From assembly GCA_030429565.1 (NCBI GenBank), contig JAUIFE010000021.1, positions 87,344 to 151,343 on the forward strand: 64,000 nt of DNA. Direction: 5' to 3'. This DNA is from Holophagae bacterium (GTDB lineage: Bacteria; Acidobacteriota; Holophagae; Acanthopleuribacterales; Acanthopleuribacteraceae). The translations under genes were made by a program, and so were the position numbers. The notes below the pieces were generated by a model that was not told where the DNA came from, did not search any database, and worked only from the letters and a program-made list of their open reading frames with translations. Position 1 is the stretch's first letter, and each line of letters begins with the position of its first letter. Shown here piece after piece: positions 28,391 through 35,758 of the stretch.

Positions 28391-28460
28391 TCCGCTTTTT
28401 AAAAGCCATTTTGCTCCAGATCTTTAGGCAAATCCTTTCGCTCCTATCGCACTTCTTAGG
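28391..28460 (-). repeat. Decayed repeat, partner of 63455-63524
   Basis: Aligned by eye, these about 70 bases match 63455-63524 with about 11 differences in the first 66. Read on the minus strand both give the same peptide-like pattern (KKCDRSERICLKIWSKMA here, KKRDKSEGFWLKVWSEMA there), so both seem to be remnants of one former coding sequence, perhaps of a mobile element. The parent gene is not recognised. Confidence 0.6.
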
Positions 28461-28736
28461 TAAAAGTGTAGGTCGATTTGGTGCGTTGTTCTCCGTTGTT
28501 GCCGTTACCGCATCTCGCATGAAGGCGACGGCGGCAAGAATGAATTTGTGGTGTTCGTGCCGGGAAAGTGGCATGTCATGAGTTAGGTCGGTTCCTAGCC
28601 GTTAGATTGGCCGAGAAGATGGTCGGGTTCAAAGCAAGCAAAGGGCAAGGTGTTCCGTCACAGAGAAGCGTTCTCAGGTTCTCGTTTTGAGTTGTTTATG
28701 CCGCAAAGGACTGTGTTGGGAGTATGCCGCAGAATA

Positions 28737-28826
28737 TTTCGATTGGTCGGCCGGAAAAAGTGGGTGTCCTGGCAATCTGTGTTTCGATTGGTCGGCCGGA
28801 AAAAGTGGGTGTCCTGGCAATCTGGG
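28737..28826 (+). repeat. Two tandem copies of a 45-bp unit
   Basis: The unit starts TTTCGATTGGTCGGCCGGAA, continues with AAAGTGGGTGTCC and ends in TGGCAATCTG. Copies lie at 28737-28781 and 28782-28826 and are identical in the first 43 bases. The inner 18-mer GGGTGTCCTGGCAATCTG also occurs at 26195. It looks like the end of a mobile element or a small repeat family. Confidence 0.85.
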
Positions 28827-28961
28827 GTGTAGCAGCAACGTGCTTCTGAAAAGCTCTTTTTTGCCGGTGCCTGGAAGATTGGTCGCGACGCTGTTTTGGG
28901 GCGGTGAAACGACTTACAGCGGTATCGGGCGCGTGCGGCGGTGGCTAGGGGGCGGGGCCGG

Positions 28962-28995
28962 AAAAAAAATAGCCCGACGATGGAGGTCGTCGGGC
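28962..28995 (-). terminator. Strong intrinsic terminator on the minus strand
   Basis: A perfect 9-bp stem (GCCCGACGA / TCGTCGGGC, 6-base loop) with a run of eight A on its left, so eight T follow it on the minus strand. No minus-strand gene is seen to its right, where it would end a transcript. Confidence 0.75.
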
Positions 28996-29529
28996 AAGTC
29001 CCCGCTGGCAGTGGGAAAAAAATCAAGCCACTAAGTAGTGCTCTCGAAATTTGCTCTCGTACAGGTTTCAACCTCATGCCGCGGTCGGTTGTTGACCTCC
29101 GCGTGCATCAGGTTGTCCCCAATGTAAAAGATGTGTTTCGGCGCGACAATCCGTGATGTCCCGAAGCGGCGGAATTAACGTCGTGAAACGATGTTACCTG
29201 TGTGAGTGGTGGGGATTCGTGTCGTGACTGGTGGTTTGACCAGAGGATGCCGGTTTGGGGACTGTTTGTTTGGTGTTTTGCGGTCGTTCAGATGGGGTTG
29301 CCTGGCTGGGTGAGCTTGTCATCGCTAAACGAGCTGGGATCAACCTTTGGTAAAACCTGTGCTTCTGAGGGTGGGGCCTTGAGGATTCTGTGCGGCCACT
29401 GTCCCGGTTGCGTCATCTATATAATACGAATGTACGATGGGGTGAGGCTGCGACCCGTGCCGGGCCCTTTTTGGTGTGCCGGCCACAATTGGCCCAATCA
29501 GCAAGGGCCGCCGGTTAAGGAGCGTTGCG

Positions 29530-30216
29530 ATGGTTTGGTTGGCGGGAGTGGACGGTTGTCGGGCCGGTTGGGTATTGGTGCAGGCTTTTTGGGACGGCGC
29601 CAACCTAACGCGATGGGAATGGTCGTGCCTGCCCGAGATTGGCGCGCTCGATGGGTTAGCCAGGCGTCCGCACCTGCTGGCGCTGGACATGCCGATCGGC
29701 TTGTTTGAAACCCCGCAAAAAGGCGGGCGTTTGTGTGACCGGCTGGTGCGCAAGGCCTTGGGGCCGCGTCGGGCCAGTGTCTTTTCGCCACCCGCGCGTT
29801 GCGTGTTTGACGAGCCCCGCTTTCGTTCGGGTTTGGGTGTGTCGATTCAGGCCTACCACCTGACGCCTAAAATCCGCGAAGTTGATGCTTGGATTGACGT
29901 TCACAAGCAACGCTGGTGTTTTGAAGCGCATCCTGAATGGGCTTTTGCCTGTTTGGCCGGTGCGCCGGCGGCTGCCCCGAAACGAACCCTCGCCGGTTTC
30001 CGCGAACGTTTGGCCGCGCTTGAGGCTGCGGCGGCCGGGTTTGCACCATGGTTCCACAGCCTGGGTCGGCTTGGGCCTGGCATCCAACGCGACGATTTAC
30101 TCGATGCCTGTGTGTTGGTCCACACCGCCCGTCGTCGTGTCCTCGGTCTCGCTGAGCGGGCGCCCGTCGAACCGCCGCGTGATGCGCGTGGTTTACTCAT
30201 GGAAATTTGGGCCTGA
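29530..30216 (+). CDS. DUF429 family protein (predicted RNase H-fold nuclease)
   Basis: The 228-residue protein has the DUF429 pattern: an N-terminal AGVDGCRAGWV (acidic residue on strand 1), LALDMPIGLFE, FSPPARCVF, IQAYHLTPKIREVD and a late EAHPEWAFACL plus DDLLDACV. The family is predicted to adopt an RNase H-like fold; its reaction is not known. ATG 29530 is chosen because TAAGGAG stands 8 bases upstream and the family starts there; the frame is open from 29476. Downstream the next gene is convergent on minus, 62 bp away. It seems monocistronic. Confidence 0.85.
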   Translation: MVWLAGVDGCRAGWVLVQAFWDGANLTRWEWSCLPEIGALDGLARRPHLLALDMPIGLFETPQKGGRLCDRLVRKALGPRRASVFSPPARCVFDEPRFRSGLGVSIQAYHLTPKIREVDAWIDVHKQRWCFEAHPEWAFACLAGAPAAAPKRTLAGFRERLAALEAAAAGFAPWFHSLGRLGPGIQRDDLLDACVLVHTARRRVLGLAERAPVEPPRDARGLLMEIWA

Positions 30217-30278
30217 GGCGGCGGGTGAGATGGAGACGGCGTCGCGTCGGAGCGACGCTCGCCTCGTTTGATGTGGGT

Positions 30279-30932
30279 TTATTTGTCGACCGGTTGACCT
30301 TCCTTCTGGTCGGTCTGGGTTTCTTCCGGTGCCGCGAGCCCTGGCTGCTCCTCTTTGGGCGCTGTTTCCGTCGTGATTTCGACTTCTAATTGTTCCGGTT
30401 TGGCTTCGACCCACTTTTTCATGTTGTTCAGACCCGCTTCGAAGTCCGGGCCGACCATGCGGTCCATGTTCATGGCGAACAGTTTGTACATCGGGTTGGA
30501 ACCCACGCTGCCATTGTTGTTCCAGGTCACGCGCGTGACCGTGGGCGACACTTCTTCCAGGCTCATGATGATTTGCGAGCTCATGCCCATTTCGGGAAAG
30601 GTCAAACGGTACTCGACGCTGTCGTTGGGCTTGGTTTGGATACATTCCATTTCACCATTGCCTTGGGACTCGGAGATCCAGGCGGTTTTGGCGCCGGCGC
30701 CGGTGTCGGGACCGCTGTAGGTGATGTTCATTTGGGGATCGCGTTCGGCCCAAATCATCCAATATTTCCAGTTTTTGAGTTTATTGACGGCTGGGAAAAC
30801 ATAGGCCTTGGGTGCTTCGATTTGAATCGAACGGGTGACGCTGAAATCGGGTGACACGAAAAAGGCCAAGAAACCAACGAACAACAGAACGACGGCGATC
30901 AACGTGGCGGCGAGAATTTTTATGACTTTCAT
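30279..30932 (-). CDS. Membrane-anchored SRPBCC (START-like) protein
   Basis: An N-terminal membrane segment (residues about 5-27) is followed by an SRPBCC/polyketide-cyclase-2-like domain (about 30-175): SVTRSIQIEAPKAYVF, LKNWKYWMIWAERDP, EYRLTFPEMG and FEAGLNNMKKWVE. This fold binds hydrophobic ligands in a deep pocket. The tail (about 180-217) is acidic and low-complexity. Family members of this exact type are common orphans with no known ligand. ATG at 30932 has GAGG 8 bases upstream. It is convergent with the DUF429 gene and separated from nrdJ by a terminator. Confidence 0.85.
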   Translation of the reverse strand: MKVIKILAATLIAVVLLFVGFLAFFVSPDFSVTRSIQIEAPKAYVFPAVNKLKNWKYWMIWAERDPQMNITYSGPDTGAGAKTAWISESQGNGEMECIQTKPNDSVEYRLTFPEMGMSSQIIMSLEEVSPTVTRVTWNNNGSVGSNPMYKLFAMNMDRMVGPDFEAGLNNMKKWVEAKPEQLEVEITTETAPKEEQPGLAAPEETQTDQKEGQPVDK

Positions 30933-31203
30933 ATAAGTACCTCGGGAATTAAACCTTTTTATCGAGAAGCAGCAATAGGGCAGTCCGGGTTATCTAGGGT
31001 CCGGGCCGATCAGGGCAGGCCGAAAAGAACGGCGTGTCCAACGCACAACCAATTGGGCGACAGCGTTGCGCAGCGTGGCTGGAAAGGCGGCGGCGTCGAT
31101 TTTGACAAAAACACGGATAGCTTGCGCCTATCATAACCGAACGTTTGAGCCGGCGGTATTTCGACAACGAATTTCTCTTTTTTTTCAAAAGGGCATGGGG
31201 TGC

Positions 31204-31233
31204 AAAAAAAAAGCCCGCCGAAGATCGGCGGGC
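31204..31233 (-). terminator. Terminator of nrdJ
   Basis: A 9-bp stem (GCCCGCCGA / TCGGCGGGC, 3-base loop) ends with nine T on the minus strand, 26 bases after the nrdJ stop. The rest of the spacer 30933-31203 has nothing I can identify. Confidence 0.9.
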
Positions 31234-31259
31234 AGGGTGAACGAAAATAAGGAAACGAA

Positions 31260-34200
31260 TTAGCTGCAACCGGTGGTGGAACCACAAGTGTCGCATTTAA
31301 GGCAGGTGCCGTTGCGTACCAGCGTCAGGTTGCCGCACTCGGGGCAGGGATCGCCTTCGTAACCCTTGAGTCGGGCAACGCGGACGGTTTGCTGCTGCTT
31401 GGTTTGTGCGGTTTCGGTGATTTGCTGGGCGGTTTCGGCGACCACTTTGGAGTATTCCCAGTCCATATCGTCCATGGGTTCTTCTGAGGAAACGGCGTCA
31501 TCCGTCGTTTCCTCTTCCACCGGGGGGACATGGGCGTATTCCGTACGGTGCAAGTAGGTGAGACCCAACTCGCGGAAGACGAAGTCAATGACGGAGTCGC
31601 AGAACTTGACGTGGTCGTGACCATAAACCGGGCCGGATGGCTCGAATTTGGTGAACACAAAAGCATCGAGATACTCGTCGAGCGGTACCCCGTACTGCAG
31701 GCCGAGGCTGACTGCAATAGCGAAGCAGTTCATCAGGCTGCGGAAGGAGGCGCCTTCGCGGTGCATGTCGAGGAAGATCTCGCCCAGGCGACCGTCGGGG
31801 TATTCGCCGGTGCGCAGGTAGAGCTTGTGGCCGCCGATGGTGACCTTCTGCGTGTAGCCGCCGCGGCGGTTGGGCAGTTGGTGACGCTGGTGACGGGTGT
31901 ACATTTTGGTGAGTTGTTCAGCGGCTTTTTGGACCTTGGCCTTTTTGGCGGTGGGCGCCTCGGCCGGTTCGGCAAAAACGTCCTCCGATTGGGTCGACAG
32001 CGGCTGGCTCAACTTAGAACCGTCACGGTACAGTGCAATCGCTTTTAGGCCTTGAGCCCAAGCGAATTCGTAGATGGCTTTAACTTCGCCGACGGTGGCT
32101 TCGTTGGGCATGTTAATGGTTTTGGAGATGGCGCCGGAGATGAACGGCTGCGAAGCGGCCATAATGTTGACGTGGCCTTTGGCGGAAATGTAGCGTTTGC
32201 CTTTCAATCCGCACTTGTTGGCGCAGTCAAACACGGCGTAGTGTTCCTCTTTGAGTTCGGGTGCGCCTTCGATGGTCATGGTGCCGCAGCAGAACTCATT
32301 GGCGGCGGCAATTTCTTCCGCGCTAAAGCCGAGGTGGCGCAGCAGATCGAAATCCCAATTATCTAACTGGTCCTTGCCCACTTTGAGGTTTTCGACCATA
32401 AATTCGTCGCCCAGTGCGTAGCGATTAAAGGCGAATTTAATATCAAACACGGACCCCAAAGAGCCTTCCAGTTTATCCAGGATGTCCTGTGTAAACCCTT
32501 TGCTTTTTAGTGTTTCGTGGTTGACGCCAGGGGCGTTTTTGAGGGTGCCGGTACCTTTACAGTAGTCGGTGATCGCTTTGATTTGGGGGCTGGTATAACC
32601 CAGCTTCTCAAGCGCCGCGGGCACCGAACTGTTGATGATTTTGAAGTAACCACCGCCGGCGAGTTTCTTGAACTTGACCAGGGCGAAGTCCGGCTCGATG
32701 CCGGTGGTGTCGCAGTCCATAACCAGGCCGATGGTGCCGGTGGGGGCGATGACGGTGGTTTGCGCGTTGCGGTAACCGTGTGCTTCACCCATGGCAAGGG
32801 CGTCGTCCCAGGCCTTTTTCGCGGCAGACAGCAAATAGGCAGGGCACTGGTTGGCGTCGATGCCCAACGGCATGACGTCGAGGTTTTCGTATTCCTCGTG
32901 GTCGGCGTTGTAGGCGGCGCGACGGTGGTTGCGCATAACCCGTAACATGGCGTCTTTGTTGTCGGCATAGCCGGGGAAGGGGCCGTGTTCTTTGGCCATT
33001 TCAGCCGAGGTTCGGTAGCTGGTGCCGGTCATAATGGCGGTAATCGCGCCGGTGAGCGCCAGTGCTTGTTGGGAGTCGTAAGGGATGCCGCTGACCATCA
33101 GCAAGGCACCGATGTTGGCGTAGCCCAAACCGAGGGTGCGGTAGCGGTAGGACTTGGCGGCGATCAGGTAGCTGGGATATTGCGCCATCATGACGGAGAT
33201 TTCGAGAACCACGGTCCAGAAGCGGCAAACCTCTTGGAACTTTTTGGTATCGAAGCGGCTGGAAGCGGCGTCGAGAAACTTAATCAGGTTCACCGAAGCG
33301 AGGTTACAGGCGGTATCGTCGAGGAACATGTACTCGGAACAAGGGTTGGAGGCGTTGATGCGACCACTGACGGGACAGGTATGCCACTCGTTAATGGTGG
33401 TATCGAACTGCAAGCCGGGGTCGGCACTTTGCCAGGCGGCGACCGAAATGCGTTCCCACAGTTCTTCGGCGCTGATTGAACGGGTGACCTTCTTGGTCAC
33501 GCGCGCCGTCAGTTTCCACTCTTCGCCTTTTTCGACCGCGTTCATGAACTGGTTGGTGATGCGCACGCTGTTGTTGCTGTTCTGGCCGCTGACGGTGGCA
33601 TAGGCTTCGGATTCCCAGTTGACGTCGTAAACGTCAAAGTCCATTTCGCGGTAGCCCTGACTGCAGAGTTGCAGCACGCGGTTGATGTAAGACTTGGGGA
33701 CAAAGCGTTTGGCGGCTTCGACCATGGCCTTACGCAGGGCGTCGTTTTGGTAGGGGTCGACGTTGGGTTCGTCCTTGTCGGCATCGGCCCAGGCTGCGTC
33801 GAACACGGCTTTTAAGGTGTGCTTACACATTTGGCTGCCGGCGACCAGGGACGCGACCTTTTGTTCTTCGGTCATTTTCCATTCGACAAATTCAACCACA
33901 TCGGGGTGATCGATATCGAGGGTAACCATTTTGGCGGCACGGCGGGTGGTTCCACCGGATTTAATCGCACCGGCGGCGCGGTCGCCGATTTTGAGGAAGC
34001 TCATCAGGCCGGAGGATTTACCGCCGCCGGAGAGGGGTTCGCCGATGGCGCGAATGGCGCTGAAGTTCGTGCCGGTGCCGCTACCGTACTTAAACAAGCG
34101 TGCTTCACGGGTCCACAGATCCATGATGCCGCCTTCGTTGACGAGGCTGTCATCGACACTTTGAATGAAACAAGCGTGGGGTTGTGGGTGGGTGTAAGCG

Positions 34201-34766
34201 TCTTCGGAGGCGCGAACCTCGCCGGTTGCCGGGTCGGCGTAGTAGTGACCTTGGGCCGGGCCGTTAATGCCGTAAGCCCAGTGGAGACCGGTGTTAAACC
34301 ATTGTGGCGAGTTGGGGGCGACCATTTGGCGCGCCAACATGTAACAGAGTTCGTCGTAGAACGTCTGGGCGTCGCCTTCGGTGTCGAAGTATTTATGTTT
34401 CCAGCCCCAGTAAGTCCAACAGCCGGCCAAACGGTTAAAAACTTGGCGTGCATCGGTTTCCATGCCGTACTGTTGCGTTTCCGGCAACAGTTCCAGCGCC
34501 TCTTGGTCGGGTTGTGAGGCTTGCAGCCATTCGGGTACGCCTTCTTCCGGCAAGCGTTGCACGTGGGTGGGGACGCCTGCTTTGCGGAAGTACTTTTGGG
34601 CAAGGACGTCGACGGCGACCTGAGACCAGTCCTCGGGAACAAGTGCGTTGTCTACGGAAAAGACAACTTTCCCGTCTGGATTGCGGATTTCGGAAGTACG
34701 GTGACCGAAAGGGATGTCGCTGTAGGGCGAAGCGCCTTTCTTTGTAAATAACCGTTTGAATTTCAT
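31260..34766 (-). CDS. nrdJ: Vitamin B12-dependent ribonucleoside-diphosphate reductase (class II)
   Basis: NrdJ makes deoxyribonucleotides with adenosylcobalamin and needs no oxygen. The 1168-residue protein has the class II features: HACFIQSVDDSL with the first active-pair cysteine, the catalytic loop NPCSEYMFLDDTACNLASVN (N, C and E residues), and the C-terminal zinc ribbon (CPEC and CDTC pairs) typical of the long bacterial form. ATG 34766 is preferred, because the family begins MKFKRLFTKK-like and AAGGGG/CAGGG lies upstream; the frame is open to 34856. I looked for a B12 riboswitch box upstream and saw none. No nrdAB or nrdDG gene is in the window. Confidence 0.96.
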   Translation of the reverse strand: MKFKRLFTKKGASPYSDIPFGHRTSEIRNPDGKVVFSVDNALVPEDWSQVAVDVLAQKYFRKAGVPTHVQRLPEEGVPEWLQASQPDQEALELLPETQQYGMETDARQVFNRLAGCWTYWGWKHKYFDTEGDAQTFYDELCYMLARQMVAPNSPQWFNTGLHWAYGINGPAQGHYYADPATGEVRASEDAYTHPQPHACFIQSVDDSLVNEGGIMDLWTREARLFKYGSGTGTNFSAIRAIGEPLSGGGKSSGLMSFLKIGDRAAGAIKSGGTTRRAAKMVTLDIDHPDVVEFVEWKMTEEQKVASLVAGSQMCKHTLKAVFDAAWADADKDEPNVDPYQNDALRKAMVEAAKRFVPKSYINRVLQLCSQGYREMDFDVYDVNWESEAYATVSGQNSNNSVRITNQFMNAVEKGEEWKLTARVTKKVTRSISAEELWERISVAAWQSADPGLQFDTTINEWHTCPVSGRINASNPCSEYMFLDDTACNLASVNLIKFLDAASSRFDTKKFQEVCRFWTVVLEISVMMAQYPSYLIAAKSYRYRTLGLGYANIGALLMVSGIPYDSQQALALTGAITAIMTGTSYRTSAEMAKEHGPFPGYADNKDAMLRVMRNHRRAAYNADHEEYENLDVMPLGIDANQCPAYLLSAAKKAWDDALAMGEAHGYRNAQTTVIAPTGTIGLVMDCDTTGIEPDFALVKFKKLAGGGYFKIINSSVPAALEKLGYTSPQIKAITDYCKGTGTLKNAPGVNHETLKSKGFTQDILDKLEGSLGSVFDIKFAFNRYALGDEFMVENLKVGKDQLDNWDFDLLRHLGFSAEEIAAANEFCCGTMTIEGAPELKEEHYAVFDCANKCGLKGKRYISAKGHVNIMAASQPFISGAISKTINMPNEATVGEVKAIYEFAWAQGLKAIALYRDGSKLSQPLSTQSEDVFAEPAEAPTAKKAKVQKAAEQLTKMYTRHQRHQLPNRRGGYTQKVTIGGHKLYLRTGEYPDGRLGEIFLDMHREGASFRSLMNCFAIAVSLGLQYGVPLDEYLDAFVFTKFEPSGPVYGHDHVKFCDSVIDFVFRELGLTYLHRTEYAHVPPVEEETTDDAVSSEEPMDDMDWEYSKVVAETAQQITETAQTKQQQTVRVARLKGYEGDPCPECGNLTLVRNGTCLKCDTCGSTTGCS

Positions 34767-35758
34767 GAACCCTGATCCCCTTAAAAAAATATCTTCTACA
34801 AAAAAGCAAACTGACGTCAGGACAGTCGTCGTCGCCGGCCGCCGCATTGAAGTCAATCTGGTATCGTGTGTGATGTTGGCGGATTATAGCACCGCATCTA
34901 GTGGGAGTAAATAAAAAAGGCCACAACATCTTGTGTGGTGCTTGTCTTGGAACCACGATTCGCGCAGCTTACTGTTTTTCAAAGGGTTGGCGCTGAAGTT
35001 GGCCGTCTTTCGGGTGTTGAAAAAAAATAGACTGCTAAAAAAAACAGCAAAAACGGGGGTGTTGACGCTGTTTGACGTTGGCGCGGGAATTTTTCGAGAC
35101 GTGCAGCAACGCGTCGATAGCAGGTGCTTTTACGGTTCTCAACGGTTCCATGGCGCCGCACGCTTCGCCCTCGGCGTGATTGGGCATCGATGGTTTTTTT
35201 GTGAAAAGGCTCCGGTGCTGTCGTTCTTGCACGCACGGAGCGGGTAAGCGATTGGCGGTTGATCGGCACCGTGCGTTGAGGCCTTGCCGCTGTGATGCGT
35301 GTCTGCGCCCGCAAAACCCGGTTTAAAAGTGGTGTGGTGGCGGCAAATCACACTATCTAAGTAAGTTAGATCCCGGTGTTGGCAAACTCTGTGTGCGCTG
35401 TGTCACGTTTTCTTTGCCTCATCACCCGTGGTCGATCAACGTAAGCAGTGCAGAAATTACCAAAATCAAACAGGTGATGAAAGGAAAAACCAGGCCTTTA
35501 CCAGGTCGGAACGGTGAAAGCTTTGGTGCCCATAGTGTTCGAAAATGACTTTTTACATTGGTGCTTTGACAGCCTTTAAAAACGGTTTCGACGCCTTGAC
35601 GAATCACCAAGGGCCTGCTATCGGCAGTCGACGAGGCGCGGGTCACGTGGCGACAGGGTCGATTTTGCTGTTGGTTGTGTTTTGAAAATTCACAGGTGAA
35701 AAAAATAATAGCGCCAGGTAGAATGATTTTCGTGGGTTTGGCTCGAAACGAGCTGTTT
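34767..35758. other. Gene-free spacer upstream of nrdJ and comEC
   Basis: About 1 kb between divergent genes. On the minus strand a weak stem (CCACA 34921-34925 with TGTGG 34934-34938) followed by six T lies about 150 bases before nrdJ and might be a leader attenuator. At 35356 there is a small perfect inverted repeat, ATCTAAgtaagTTAGAT. Reading frames here have no recognisable domain. Confidence 0.45.

Larger units (their letters stand above)
28164..29529. other. Gene-free region with repeats and a minus-strand terminator
   Basis: About 1.37 kb between the condensation-domain gene and the DUF429 gene lacks a supported gene. It contains the decayed repeat at 28391, the 45-bp tandem repeat at 28737 and a terminator-like hairpin at 28962. 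A TATAAT hexamer at about 29421 on the plus strand, about 110 bases before the DUF429 start, could be a -10 box, but I see no matching -35. Confidence 0.5.

Noticed and set aside
28107..28574. A 155-codon minus-strand frame after the condensation-domain gene
   Set aside because: Only the part repeated at 63455 looks once coding; the frame as a whole overlaps the end of the real gene and has no domain.
34767..35000. A cobalamin riboswitch before the B12-dependent reductase
   Set aside because: I looked for the B12-box core and its flanking stems on the minus strand and saw none.
35422..35646. A 74-codon minus-strand frame with a hydrophobic tail
   Set aside because: No ribosome site, no family and no conserved partner. 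It shares only a 14-base word with the 63.5 kb region.
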